From contig OX465579.1 of NCBI GenBank assembly GCA_950022655.1, positions 177,949,263-178,013,262 on the forward strand: a stretch of DNA of 64,000 nucleotides. The letters run 5' to 3'. Both the position numbers and the translations under genes were made by a program. Position 1 is the stretch's first letter. Each line of letters starts with the position of its first letter. Positions 11,240-22,510 of this stretch are shown piece by piece. The notes beneath the pieces are model-generated. The model was not told the origin of the DNA. It ran no database searches and worked only from the letters and a program-made list of their open reading frames with translations. This DNA is from Alentia gelatinosa. Its lineage: Eukaryota; Annelida; Polychaeta; Phyllodocida; Polynoidae.

Positions 11240-12364
11240 TTAAAGGCGTATCCCACAATCCACGGTGCCGCCACCTGGTGGTTTGTTTAATATTCACATT
11301 CATCCATATAAATTGGTAATTTCTGGCACATTCCAAACTCAAAAGACCAAAAAAGGAAAGTATGCTTGGTTTCTGGATCAGTCTAATGAATATTCATGAA
11401 AATCTATCAATCCTCCCATCACATCGCATTATTTACTTGCTTTAAATCTAAATAAAACCCATTTTGACTAGATTAAGGTTGACTTTATCTAATCCCAATG
11501 TTGTATAGAGGGTATCCACTCTTGTTCTTTATTATACTGTTTTTGGTAATTACAAAACACGACTTGTGAATAGCTTGACTGTACACAGTCCGGACGAACC
11601 AATGCTGTAATAGAAGACCATCTCATTTGAGGTGAATTATACGCAATAAACAAAACAAAAGAATTGATTTGAGTTTTGTCTAGTTTGACCTAATCCTATA
11701 GGTAAAATAGGCCCTTTTTCATTTGCTAGAGTTATATAGGAAATGTACTGAAAAATATAGTTTTCTTCAATTCTTTAAAAAACAAGGATGGTGACCTATA
11801 AAACCTAAATAGGTAGAACTATACATTGACTATATTCTGTGAAAGTTTGAGAAAAATGACATGGGTTTTACTATGTGAAAAACAACTTTTTAGAATGTCT
11901 ATACATCCGATTATAATATCATAATATTGCTCTATAAATCAAAAACTAGCACACTGACCCCCGATTTTGAAGTCAGATATGTGTTCTATGACACTTAGAG
12001 ATGATTGTATCAAATTTTAAAAAGTTGCTTTTCACTTGTAAAGTAAAACCCAGGTCATTTCCCTCAAACTTTCACAGAATAGAGTAGATGTGTAGTAAAA
12101 CAGATTCAAGCTTTAAAATTACAAGGTCATCATCATTGTTATTGAATGAATTAAAGAAAACCGTATTTTCCAATACATTTCCCATGCAATTCAAGTAAAT
12201 ATAAATTGGCCTATTATACCTATTAGCTTTGGATAAACTTGGCAAAACGTTCAATTGACTCCATTGACGTAACCATAAATCACCTGGAAACCGTTTGGAC
12301 AGAAAACTGTCAATATTTGAAAATATCCAGGTGGCGCCACTGTGTATTGTAAGATACGCCTTTA
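11240..12364. mobile_element. 1.1-kb element with ~45-bp terminal inverted repeats
   Basis: The left end TTAAAGGCGTATC(CC)ACAATC...GCCGCCACCTGG is repeated inverted at the right end (CCAGGTGGCGCCACTGTGTA ... GATACGCCTTTAA). Internal arms at about 11,833-11,898 and 12,015-12,083 are also inverted, sharing TTCTGTGAAAGTTTGAG and TGGGTTTTACT. There is no transposase frame, so this is a non-autonomous foldback element. Its 11,740-12,000 segment is homologous to 25,810-26,090. The TTTAA at both ends could include a target duplication. Confidence 0.8.
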
Positions 12365-12695
12365 AACACACCATGAGTCTAATGACCGCTCTAACGTGCG
12401 CCTCCACAGCACAGGTACACGGGGAAACCATGTCCAACAGCCACCCAGTGAGCCGCGCCAGCCTTTGTGTACTGTCTCCGTGTGTTTGTATAAACAGATA
12501 CATGCCACATACCCACATTCAGGAGTCGTAGTCTAAGATTAAGTTGAGGTTGACCCACATCAACTAATTGACGACGAATAACGCCCACTTTTATAGAGAA
12601 AAGGAAAACATTTCAAAGCATTGCAGGTGATTTATATACACACTTATGTAGCTAGACATGTTTTTATAATTCTCAGATCAATGGGACGATGTCGA
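12365..12695. other. Spacer, no gene seen
   Basis: AT-leaning unique sequence. Open frames on either strand have no protein character I recognise. Confidence 0.5.
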
Positions 12696-12755
12696 TATTT
12701 TGGTGAGAAATACTCACCTCGTTCTTCGAACTCGTGAGTATTTCTCACCAAAATA
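12696..12755. repeat. Perfect 22-bp inverted repeat (hairpin)
   Basis: Arms TATTTTGGTGAGAAATACTC+AC (12,696-12,717) and their exact complement at 12,734-12,755, with a 16-nt loop that is itself partly palindromic (GTTCTTCGAAC). It may be the core of another foldback element. Confidence 0.95.
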
Positions 12756-13265
12756 CCTCTGAACAGATTCCATTCAGTCACACTAACTCTGTCTCCATAT
12801 ATTATCATTACTATTATTATATATATGGAGTTGATACCATAGAAAATATTATTTAAAAAACACGTTTGTATAAATCTTGGGACTTTGACACAAAACAGAC
12901 ATATATCGTGATGCATTTCTGTATTCAGTATACTATTAGACTGAGTGGGCAATGCCGAGTTCACCTTATTATATACATAGATTATGAACCCAACATTCTC
13001 CCATGAACTTCTCGGATATTTCGCGGGAACGAGACATGAATACTCCGCCATAAAACGCCCATCAACCAATGAGACGTCATGATAAATAGCACGTTGCCGG
13101 TCACGATACCGGACTAGATTAACGTATCCGATATCTCATAACACACGGAGACATTACGCTCGGTCTCAAGTCGTTCACCAAGATCTCAGTCCATCCTGAG
13201 GCCCTCCATTACTGGAGGCAGTCGGCGGTGTAGTTATGTAACCGGCCCCTGCACACAGGTACTGG
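12756..13265. other. Spacer, no gene seen
   Basis: A minus-strand frame continues here from the hairpin but has no recognisable domain. Nothing else is supported. Confidence 0.5.
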
Positions 13266-13690
13266 AGACTGTCTATAGACCGTATCTCAGTCCCCTCTGT
13301 AGGCGCCATCTTGTTTTTATCTGATGTCTGATTGGCTGGTCAGATTGTGAGCGATGGTGACAGGTACCTATAGACCGTATCATAGTCCCCTCTGTAGGCG
13401 CCATCTTGTTTTTATCTGATGTCTGATTGGCTGGTTAGATTGTGAACCATGGTGAGAGCTCCCTATAGACCGTATCATAGTCCCCTCTGTAGGCGCCATC
13501 TTGTTTTTATCTGATGACTGATTGGCTGGTCAGATTGTGAGCTATGGTGACAGGTACTGGAGACCACGTCAAGGAGGTGAGAGTTATCTATAGACCGTAT
13601 CTCAGTCTACTCCATAGGCGCCATCTTGTTTTTATCTGATTTCTGATTGGCCTGTCAGATTGTGTGCAGTAGAGCGGAATGTCACACTTC
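13266..13690 (+). repeat. 95-125-bp tandem repeat with YY1-like and CCAAT motifs
   Basis: Four units start at about 13,272, 13,368, 13,463 and 13,588 with CTATAGACCGTATC. Each then contains GGCGCCATCTTGTTTTTATC, whose complement AAGATGGCGCC resembles a YY1 site, and CTGATTGGCTGG, an inverted CCAAT box. The motif identities come from general knowledge; function is not shown. Confidence 0.85.
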
Positions 13691-14035
13691 AGTGCTTTTG
13701 CGGTTTTCGACGAAGGTCTTCACTTGTATATCATTTAAAAAAATTAAAGTATGAGCTTAGCTTTCTTTATTCACTCTAGGGATTGTGCATGTGACCATTC
13801 AGTGTTTTTATTTTTGCAATTGCATTCAGATCCATGAATATTTCAGCTTATGTACGTTAAATTTCCGCGTATAATTCATACATGAACACACCAAACGTAG
13901 GGAACATGTCCAAGATATATATGCCCTCTTATACATATCGTACACTTATATATTATATTCATATACCCCAGGAGACACATACAGCTAATACTAAGTTGTA
14001 TACGCTCTATACTCAATACTTATAAAGTATGTACA
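13691..14035. other. AT-rich spacer, no gene seen
   Basis: Unique AT-rich sequence with no supported coding, RNA or repeat feature. Confidence 0.5.
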
Positions 14036-14165
14036 CTATAGAGGAAACCTATGAAACTTCAGTGCTTGTATCCCATTAAGTTCAAATTGTGTAGTGATTT
14101 CAAAAGGCGAAGCAATTCAAACGAGATGAGATCTAACTCTGACTGTAAACTTACAGGTTACATAA
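14036..14165 (-). mobile_element. Diverged foldback-element copy
   Basis: Its reverse complement matches 43,600-43,720. Shared blocks are AGTTTACAGTCAGAG, GTTTGAATTGC, GCTTCGCCTTTTGAA and a TGGGATAC...TTTCCTC end. It lacks the second module found in the full composites. Confidence 0.65.
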
Positions 14166-14332
14166 AGAACATAAAAAGAGCAATGTGTGGTTTGGAATTA
14201 AATGATTCCAGACAGTTTAAATGTTGAGTGTACATATATTTATACATAAAAGGTCCCCTTTCCTGCCCTCAGCTGCCGACGTCGGCCTGTAGATGGCGCC
14301 ATGAGTGCGCCCAATATCAACGGCGATCTCCA

Positions 14333-14505
14333 TACACCCCCCCGCCCATATACATCCCCCGCCCTCCCATATATATATACACACCCCCCCCCAGAAACCC
14401 CCACTCATATACACCCCCCAAAAAAACAACAACAAAAACACCAACAACAACCACTCATATACACCTCCCCCCACCCCTCATATACACACCCCACACACGA
14501 ACCTC
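14333..14505. repeat. C-rich ATATACACCCCC repeats
   Basis: Imperfect units of CATATACACCCCCC with an A-rich insertion (about 14,418-14,455). Low complexity. Confidence 0.85.
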
Positions 14506-14579
14506 AACCCATATAGGGCACAGAGTGATTGCTAGTCCCGCCATCATCCGCCAGGAAATCGAAAGATAGCGCTACTATA

Positions 14580-15410
14580 GTCGGAGGGGGGGCAACCACT
14601 ATTATTATCAGTTGTTATATTCTATAGATAAAATAAAGACGAGGCTAAAGTTCCACCATAGCAAGCCCCGAAAATATTTTGGATAAAGTTCATTGATTAT
14701 TGGTCCTGCCACCTGGTGTTTTGGATGGTGACAGTGGGGGGGGGGGGGGGGTAAGATGGCCGCCTCCATAGCGCAGTAGCTGTAGGCCCTATACGCACCT
14801 CCACCCCCCCCCCCCCCGCCACCCCTCCCCCGCACTCTCCCGCACAACGCGCTGCCACTATCTCCACCAGAGGTCCTTCTCCTCCTCTCCTTTCCACCAG
14901 GTGATGGGGAGTGGTGTGTGTGTGTGTGTGTGTGTGGGGGGTTGGTGCTACCTGAGCGCCCCCCCCCCCCCTCCCCGGCACGGTGAGGCGGGCGGGGGTC
15001 CGGGGGGACGGCGGGGGGAGGAGCGGGGAGGGGCCGGCAGCGGGATGACAACCGCCTCCTCCAGTACCCCCCCCCCCCCCGACACACACACACACAACCC
15101 ATACCTGCCCACACCCACACCCACGCACCCTGACGGCAAGGAGGCAAACAACTGCACGGTGCGGGCCGCCTGAGTCGCTGTGCCTCGTTGGTACCCCCCC
15201 CTCCCCCTCCTCCCCCTCCTCCTGGTGCTGCTGCCGTACCTCCAGTGTGACTACCACCGACACCACCGTCACCACCCACCACCACCACCGTCACCACCAC
15301 GCCCCGGTCAGCCCCGCCCTGTCCCAGCCCCCTCCTCCGCCTCCTCCTCCTCCCTACACCCCCTACAGTGCACGTACCAATCAGTAACCCACACCTCCAA
15401 GATCTATCTA
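14580..15410. other. GC-rich block, G/C runs and CA/GT tracts
   Basis: G run (14,735-14,752), C runs (about 14,804-14,818, 14,958-14,971, 15,066-15,080), (GT)n (14,915-14,937) and CACCAC/CTCC repeats (15,190-15,360). A donor-like minus-strand site (GCTCAG|GTAGCA near 14,950) exists, but I cannot define an exon. Confidence 0.5.
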
Positions 15411-15539
15411 TCTATCTAAGCGGATACCTGGAAAACAACAAGCCAAGTTTCCCACCAAGTAGAACTCCCACAGAAAAAAATACAACAACAACAAACAAAA
15501 CAACGGCACATCAATGACACACACAGACAGAGGGAGACA

Positions 15540-16376
15540 GAGTCTGGAGGTGGTGAAGGCTAGAAAAGTTAGCCTTGGTGACGCTGTGGGAGTGGAGTGG
15601 AGGTCTGGCAAGGTGTGCCGTGTGGTGGTGGTGGTGTAGCGGTGGAGGCTGTACTCCGGGCGGGGGCGACACGGGGAGGCACGGCCGGGCACACCGCGGA
15701 CACACCGCCCTGGAGCCGCCCGGAGGCCACCGCCGCCATGTTGGTGAACAATAGGAGGAGGCGGAGGAGGAGGGATCGGGGCTTGTGCCGCCACGCGTAC
15801 CGCCGCACCACCTCGCGGCCACCACCAGCACCACCACCACCACCACACCACCACTGACAGCAGCGCAGCGCGGCGCGCGGCGGTAGCGGCCCATCCCTCC
15901 GCCGCCTCACCCATGGCCATCCTGCCAAGCGAACAGGCACTCCCCCGCTCCCCCGCTCCCCCGCTCCTCACCATCCACCTCCATGCCCGCCATATGGAGC
16001 GGTAAACGCGGGCTGCGCGCGGCCATCAGCCATCCACTGATCCGTAACGGTAAGACGGTGGGTCTACAAGACGGTGTGTGGTGTATGTATGTATGTATGT
16101 ACGTACAGAGAGATGGGGAGAACGTACCTCGGAGTAGAGTCGGCGGCGGGGACCGGCGGGGCGCGGGCGGCGGGCGGCGGCGACGTGGTAGCGGTGGCGA
16201 GGGCTGGCCGTCCGTGTGGACATGGAGGGGAGCGCCGGAGAGGGGCGTGTCGCCTGCTGCAGCTGCCCGCCTCTCTCTACTGCCACCGGCGGCGGGCGGT
16301 AACGGCGGAGAGCGGGAAATTCGGGGGGTACGCGCCGCGCCGGCCCAAATGAATGCAGCAGCCGCGGAGGTGGCTG

Positions 16377-16409
<33 letters not shown>

Positions 16410-16504
16410 GGGAGGCAGGCAGCGCGTGGTTGGTGGGTGTTCGCCACCACTGATAGGTACAGAGCCGCCGCGTTACCAGGCACTGGAGCGCTGGCTGGGC
16501 CGCC
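15540..16504. other. CpG-rich block, possible promoter or first exons
   Basis: Dense CpG sequence with initiation-like sites on both strands: AACATGGCGGCGG on the minus strand near 15,740 and CCCATGG on the plus strand near 15,913. Donors also lie on both strands: AACG|GTAAGA on plus near 16,050 and TCCGAG|GTACGT on minus near 16,130. Overlapping open frames prevent a choice. A (CAGG)n repeat lies at 16,377-16,410. It is plausibly a CpG island. Confidence 0.45.
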
Positions 16505-16731
16505 GTGCGCCTGCCCGGATGGCCTGCCTCCCCTGGAGAAGCCCAGGAGGAGGTACAGGAGGTACACGGGGAGGGGGGCTTACCGGTTCCGAGACAAAGA
16601 GATTATAATGAAGAGGTACTAGCTACCACCCGGTTAAATATTAGCGCTCTACTCGAGGGGGGGCTCGTATTGGAGCACGTTCCGGGAGCAGTCTCCATGG
16701 GGACCGGGGAGGAGAGTGATAGGGGAGAGTG
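16505..16731 (+). CDS. Candidate coding segment before the 46-bp array
   Basis: The frame is open for 75 codons and not repetitive in its second half (NISALLEGGLVLEHVPGAV). It ends at GGGGAGAGT|GTAAGG, a donor-like site that then recurs in every unit of the following array (GAGAGT|GTAAGAATAC). There is no in-frame ATG of good context and the acceptor is uncertain. The minus strand is also partly open here, with a donor at GGAACCG|GTAAGC. The product is not recognised. Confidence 0.22.
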
Positions 16732-17640
16732 TAAGGGATGGGGGAGAGTGTAAGGGATAGGGGAGAGGCACTGTGATATGGCGATTGGAGATTGTTATGG
16801 GTGGTGGCCCGTCTGTAGGGAGACCGGGTAGGGGAGAGCAGGCATGTGGTTGAGGAGAGCTCTGAGCACATGGCAGGAGAGTGATGAGGGAGAGTGTAAA
16901 AATACTGAGATTATGTTAAAAGGAGAGTGATCAGGGAGAGTGTAAGAATACTGCGATGAGCTAAAAAGGAGAGTGATGAGGGAGAGTGTAAGAATACTGA
17001 GTAGTATTAAAAGGAGAGTGATGAGGGAGAGTGTAAGAATACTGAGATGTGTTAAAAGGAGAGTGATCACGGAGAGTGTAAGAATACTGAGATGAGCTAA
17101 AAAGGAGAGTGATGAGGGAGAGTGAGTTAACTAGGCGAGTGATGAGGGAGAGTGTAAGAATACTGAGATGTGTTAAAAGGAGAGTGATCACGGAGAGTGT
17201 AAGAATACTGAGATGAGCTAAAAAGGAGAGTGATGAGGGAGAGTGTAAGAATACTGAGATGAGATAAAAAGGAGAGTGATGAGGGAGAGTTTAAGAATAC
17301 TGAGATGTGTTAAAAAGGAGAGTGTTGAGGGAGAGTGTAAGAATACTGAGATTATGTTAAAAGGAGAGTGATCAGGGAGAGTGTAAGAATACTGATATGA
17401 GCTAAAAAGGAGAGTGATGAGGGAGAGTGTAAGAATACTGAGATGAGATAAAAAGGAGAGTGATGAGGGAGAGTGTAAGAATACTGAGATGTGTTAAAAA
17501 GGAGAGTGATGAGGGAGAGTGTAAGAATACTGAGATGTGTTAAAAGGAGAGTGATGAGGGAGAGTGCAAGAATACTGAGATGAGATAAAAAGGAGAGTGA
17601 TGAGGGAGAGTGTAAGAATACTGGAAAGAGACAAAATGGA
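16710..17640 (+). repeat. 46-bp minisatellite, about 17 copies
   Basis: Units AAAAAGGAGAGTGATGAGGG and then AGAGTGTAAGAATACTGAG, with length variants from A-run and small internal changes. Each unit contains GT|GTAAGAATAC, a GTAAG donor-like motif on the plus strand. Confidence 0.95.
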
Positions 17641-17840
17641 GAGTGAACAATAAAGTCGGATTTGTGTGAGAAATGACAAGGATAAGGTATACTAAGAAAT
17701 GGACAAAAGAAAAAAAGTGAAAGTATGGGTAAGATTAATAAAGTTTAAAAAGAAAAGGAAAGGTATTGGTTTAAGCAGGATAAGGAGTGGGCATCAGGGG
17801 CACATAAAGTGAATATCAGGTTAATACGACTGGGAGAGTG

Positions 17841-18146
17841 ATGTGGGAAGGGCTAAAGATGAGGGGAACAGGGAGATACGGTTACCACCTACAATATGAA
17901 GTTTTGAAGAGGACAGTGACCCTAGAAGTGAGACCAGGGCAGGGTTTTCTCTATAAGAGAAACATGAAACGAAGACTTATTGGTTGTTCTGACTGCAAGA
18001 AGGATGCAGCCATCGAGGTAAAAGTTTTCCCACGCAGTGTTGAATATAAAGTTATAAGACTCGACCTCAACAGGGAATTAAACCCGCATTCTGTGATACG
18101 CAAACTGCACTACGGCGCTCCTAGTCGGGACGCGGCGTTCACGTGA
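17841..18146 (+). CDS. Hypothetical ORF, 101 codons
   Basis: The first ATG at 17,841 (preceded by an in-frame GTG) opens a non-repetitive frame ending at TGA 18,144-18,146. It includes KRRLIGCSDCKKDAAIEV with a CxxC pair and a basic, lysine/arginine-rich character, and no hydrophobic segment. A donor-like site, ATCGAG|GTAAAAG, lies inside (near 18,018), so the frame could instead be an exon ending there. The flanks are a minisatellite on the left and a GT-rich array on the right. No family is recognised. Codon use is not GC-rich, unlike other candidates in the window. Confidence 0.3.
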   Translation: MWEGLKMRGTGRYGYHLQYEVLKRTVTLEVRPGQGFLYKRNMKRRLIGCSDCKKDAAIEVKVFPRSVEYKVIRLDLNRELNPHSVIRKLHYGAPSRDAAFT

Positions 18147-18189
18147 CCTCGATCCGTGCGGCGTCTGTGTGACATACATTCGGCAGAGG

Positions 18190-19640
18190 GAGAGGTGCAG
18201 TGTGTGAAGTGTGTGTGTGTGAGGTGTGCAGTGTGAGGGTGGTGTGAGGTGTGTGGTGTGAGGGTGGAGTAAGGTGTGTGGTGTGAGGGTGGAGTAAGGT
18301 GTGTGGTGTGAGGGTGGTGTGAGTGAGGTGTGTGGTGTGAGGGTGGAGTGAGGTGTGTGGTGTGAGGTGGAGGGTGTGGTGTGTGGTGTGGTGTGTGTGA
18401 GGGTGGTGTGTGGTGTGTGGTGTGAGGTGTATGGTGTGAGGGTGGAGTGAGGTGTGTGGTGTGAGGGTGGAGTGAGGTGTGTGGTGTGAGGGTGGAGTGA
18501 GGTGTGTGGTGTGAGGGTGGAGTGAGGTGTGTGGTGTGAGGGTGGAGTGAGGTGTGTGGTGTGTGGAGTGAGGTGTGTGGTGTGAGGGTGGTGTGAGGTG
18601 TGAGGGTGGTGTGAGGTGTGTGGTGTGAGGGTGGTGTGAGGTGTGTGGTGTGAGGGTGGAGTGAGGTGTGGTGTGAGGGTGGTGTGAGGTGTGTGGTGTG
18701 AGGGTAGAGTGAGGTGTGAGGTGTGAGGGTGGAGTGAGGTGTGAGGTGTGAGGGTGGTGTGAGGTGTGTGGTGTGAGGGTGGAGTGAGGTGTGTGGTGTG
18801 AGGGTGGAGTGAGGTGTGTGGTGTGAGGGTGGAGTGAGGTGTGTGGAGTGAGTGAGGTGTGTGGTGTGAGGGTGGAGTGTGGTGTATGGTGTGAGGGTGG
18901 AGTGAGGTGTATGGTGTGAGGGTGGTGTGAGGTGTGTGGAGTGAAGTGTGTGGTGTGAAGGTGGAGTGAGGTGTGTGGTGTGAGGAGTGAGGTGTGTGGT
19001 GTGAGGTGGAGTGAGGTGTGTGGTGTGAGGGTGGAGTGAGGTGTGTGGTGTGAGGGTGGAGTGAGGTGTGTGATGTGAGGGTGGTGTGAGGTGTGTGGTG
19101 TGAGGGTGGAGTGAGGTGTGTGGTGTGAGGGTGGTGTGAGGTGTGTGGTGTGTGGTGTGAGGTGTGTGGTGTGAGGGTGGAGTGAGGTGTGTGGTGTGAG
19201 GGTGGAGTGAGGTGCAGTGTGTGAAGTGTGTGTGTGTGTGAGGTGTGCAGTGTGAGGGTGGTGTGAGGTGTGTGGTGTGAGGGTGGAGTGAGGTGTGTGG
19301 TGTGAGGGTGGAGTGAGGTGTGTGGTGTGAGGGTGGTGTGAGGTGTGTGGTGTGAGGGTGGAGTGAGGTGTGAGGGTGGAGTGAGGTGTGTGGTGTGAGG
19401 GTGGAGTGAGGTGTGTGGTGTGAGTGAGGTGTGTGGTGTGAGGGTGGAGTGTGGTGTATGGTGTGAGGGTGGAGTGAGGTGTGTGGAGTGAGGGTTGAGT
19501 GAGTGAGGTGTGTGGTGTGAGGGTGGAGTGAGGTGTGTGGTGTGAGTGAGGTGTGAGGGTGGAGTGAGGTGTGTGGAGTGAGTGAGGTGTGTATTGTGAG
19601 GTGTGTGGTGTGGGGTGGAATGATAAGAGTCAGAGGGTGG
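18190..19640. repeat. GTGTGTGGTGTGAGGGTGGAG-type array, 1.45 kb
   Basis: Irregular units of about 20-25 bp. A distinctive start block (GTGCAGTGTGTGAAGTGTGT ... GTGTGCAGTGTGAGGGTGG) occurs at about 18,195 and again at about 19,212, so about 1.0 kb has been duplicated as a block. The minus strand stays open for 558 codons of HTTPHSLTP-type sequence, a by-product. Confidence 0.95.
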
Positions 19641-19689
19641 AGTGATAGAGCCTTGTAGCGGGACTGCGAAGCTTCTACAAGGTATACAT

Positions 19690-20283
19690 GGCCTCCCCGC
19701 TACCCACACACACCGCACCACACCACCCTCCTTCACCGCGGCCACACTCCGCACACCGGTGCCGCCTACAGGAGGAGCACCCCCCCCCCTCCTCCCCCTC
19801 CCCCGCGCGGGGTGGCACGAAGCCGTCTAAGGTGCGGCGAGATTAACGGGCCCCGCTCAGAGAGGTGCGCCTCTGATACCGCTCCCTCCCCGCCCCCCGC
19901 ACGCCCGCCTCCGGGCTGCTCCAGGGCGGCCGCCAGCAGCATGCCCAGCCAGCCACGCCAAGATGGCCACCACCGCCACCACCACCTCCACCTCCTCCAG
20001 TAGCTCCAGAGTTAGCGGCGTGTAGGTGGTTATATAGGGCAGGCCAGACCGGAACTGGGCTGTATGGAGACTGTACGGGGGACGAGGTAGGAGGAGAGGG
20101 GGGGAGGTTTCTGCTGGAGGTACAGGAGGAGGGGGAGGACGGGGGGGAGGAGGGGGAGAGGGGGGCACGAGCACAGAGCACAGAGGAGTGCCTCCTGTGT
20201 GTGTGTAGTGGCGGGGTCGCGTGGCCCTCTTGCATATCGATCCTGGGTAATTAGGCCCTCCGCGGGGCCGCCCGGAGGGGACC
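19690..20283. other. CpG-rich block, possible promoter or first exon
   Basis: GC-rich, with an initiation-like CCAAGATGGCC near 19,957-19,967 (also a YY1-like AAGATGGC). That frame reads MATTATTTSTSSSSSRVSGV and stops at 20,024. The minus strand is open too. No exon limits are convincing. Confidence 0.45.
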
Positions 20284-20365
20284 TGGAGAGCACCCGTAGA
20301 GCACCCGGAGCGCACCCGGAGAGCACCCGGAGAGCACCCGTAGAGCACCCGGAGCGCACCCGGAG
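20284..20365. repeat. 12-13-bp repeat GAGCACCCGGAG
   Basis: Six to seven units of AGAGCACCCGGAG/AGCGCACCCGG run into the 10-bp satellite. Confidence 0.85.
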
Positions 20366-21625
20366 GTTGACGGAGGTTGACGGCGGTTGACGGAAGTTGA
20401 CGGAAGTTGATGGAGGGTGACGGAGGTTTACGGAGTTTTATGGAAATTGACGGGGGTTGACGGAGGTTTACGGAGGTTTACTGAGGTTAACTGAGGTTGA
20501 CGGAAGTTGACGGGGGTTGACGGAGGTTAACGGAGGTTTACGGCGGTTTACGGAGGTTTACGGAGGTTTACGGAGGTTGATGGAGGTTTACGGAGGTTGA
20601 TGGAGGTTGACGGAGGTTGACGGAGGTTGACGGAGGTTGACGGAGGTTGACGGAGGTTGACGGAGGTTTACGGAGGTTGACGGAGGTTTACGGAGGTTTA
20701 TAGAGGTTTATAGAGGTTGACGGAGGTTGACGGAGGTTGACGGAGGTTGAAGGAGGTTGACGGAGGTTTACGGAAGTTGACGGAAGTTGACGGAGGTTGA
20801 CGGAGGTTGACGGAGGTTGACGGAGGTTTATAGAGGTTGACGGAGGTTGACGGAGGTTGAAGGAGGTTGACGGAGGTTGACGGAGGTTTATAGAGGTTGA
20901 CGGAGGTTTACGGAGGTTTACGGAGGTTGACGGAGGTTGATGGAGGTTGACGGAGGTTGACGGAGGTTGACGGAGGTTGAAGGAGGTTGACGGAGGTTGA
21001 CGGAGGTTGACGGAGGTTGACGGAGGTTGACGGAGGTTGACGGAGGTTGACGGAGGTTTACGGAGGTTTACGGAAGTTGACGGAAGTTGACGGAGGTTGA
21101 CGGAGGTTGACGGAGGTTGACGGAGGTTGACGGAGGTTGACGGAGGTTGACGGAGGTTGACGGAGGTTGACGGAGGTTGACGGAGGTTGACGGAGGTTGA
21201 CGGAGGTTGACGGAGGTTGACGGAGGTTGACGGAGGTTGACGGAGGTTGACGGAGGTTGACGGAGGTTGACAGAGGTTGACGGAGGTTTATAGAGGTTGA
21301 CGGAGGTTGACGGAGGTTGACGGAGGTTTTCGGAGGTTGACGGAGGTTGACGGAGGTTTATAGAGGTTTATAGAGGTTGACGGAGGTTGACGGAGGTTGA
21401 CGGAGGTTGAAGGAGGTTGACGGAGGTTGACGGAGGTTGACGGAGGTTGACGGAGGTTGACGGAGGTTGACGGAGGTTGACGGAGGTTGACGGAGGTTGA
21501 CGGAGGTTTATAGAGGTTGACGGAGGTTGACGGAGGTTGACGGAGGTTGACGGAGGTTGAAGGAGGTTGACGGAGGTTGAAGGAGGTTTATAGAGGTTGA
21601 CGGAGGTTGACGGAGGTTGACGGTA
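20362..21625. repeat. 10-bp satellite CGGAGGTTGA, about 126 copies
   Basis: An exact period of 10 over about 1.26 kb, with only substitutions and no indels after the first few units. Variants CGGAGGTTTA and TAGAGGTTGA recur in blocks, showing higher-order copying. The period is close to one turn of B-DNA. Confidence 0.98.
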
Positions 21626-21807
21626 GACGGCCTGCTCGGAGGAGACCGGAGTAGGACTCCGGGGTCACTGGGAAAACTCGGTGAGAAGGGCTGTGGTTGA
21701 GTCCTCTACTTTATACCTCCTGTCGTCCCTCCACCCCTCCACCGCTCCACCGCTCCACCCCGTCTGGGCCCCTTCCTCCAGTGCCTGGGCGTCACCGGCC
21801 CGCAAAC

Positions 21808-22140
21808 CGGGACGGGCAGGGGACGGGCAGGGGACGGGCAGGGGACGGGCAGGGGACGGGCAGGGGACGGGCAGGGGACGGGCAGGGGACGGGCAGGGGA
21901 CGGGCAGGGGACGGGCAGGGGACGGGCAGGGGACGGGCAGGGGACGGGCAGGAGAGGGGCAGGGGACGGGCAGGAGACGGGCAGGGTATGGGCAGGAGAC
22001 GGGCAGGAGACGGGCAGGAGACGGGCAGGAGACGGGCAGGGGACGGGGTCCGGCAGTGGGATTGGCAGGGGATGGGGTCCGGCAGTGGGATTGGCAGGGG
22101 ATGGGCAGGGTATGGGCAGGGTATGGGCAGGAGATAGGGA
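21808..22140. repeat. 11-bp repeat GGGGACGGGCA
   Basis: About 20 copies are near-perfect at 21,810-21,950, then GGAGACGGGCA and longer GGGATTGGCA/GGTATGGGCA variants. Minus-strand frames such as CPSPARPLPVP are by-products. Confidence 0.95.
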
Positions 22141-22510
22141 CAGGCAAAGGAGAAGCAGGAGGCAGACAGAGAGTTAAGGCGACAGGCTGGGGGGGGGGGG
22201 GGCAGGGACAGGGAACAGGGAGAGGAGACAGGGAGGTGGCTGTGAGGGGGACAGGCGCGTAACAATTTGGGCTCAGACAAGGGACGGACAGGCCACGAGA
22301 GGGGCACCCCATTGGCCGCACTGCGGGCCGGCGGAGGATGTTAATGTATGCTCCTCGCATTAACATGTGGACCGGCGCCGAGCCTGGCAAAAGTCGCCCG
22401 CGCTGCCGTGGAGGAGGTGGAGGAGGAGGAGGAGGAGGCGGGCGCCATGGAAGAAGGTTGAGCCACTCCCCACACACCGCGCGACCTCCAGTGTGAACAC
22501 CACAAGCCAG

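Noticed and set aside
12644..13069. 141-codon minus-strand frame
   Set aside because: Crosses the 22-bp hairpin; AT-rich, no domain, no good start or splice limits.
15569..15940. Minus-strand ORF starting MAAVASGRLQGG in an AACATGGCGG context
   Set aside because: Good start context, but the rest is low-complexity P/T/S/H sequence and other frames are equally open.
18078..19754. Open frame of 558 codons on the minus strand
   Set aside because: Almost wholly His/Thr/Pro/Ser repeats from the GT-rich array; no start context, no unique domain.
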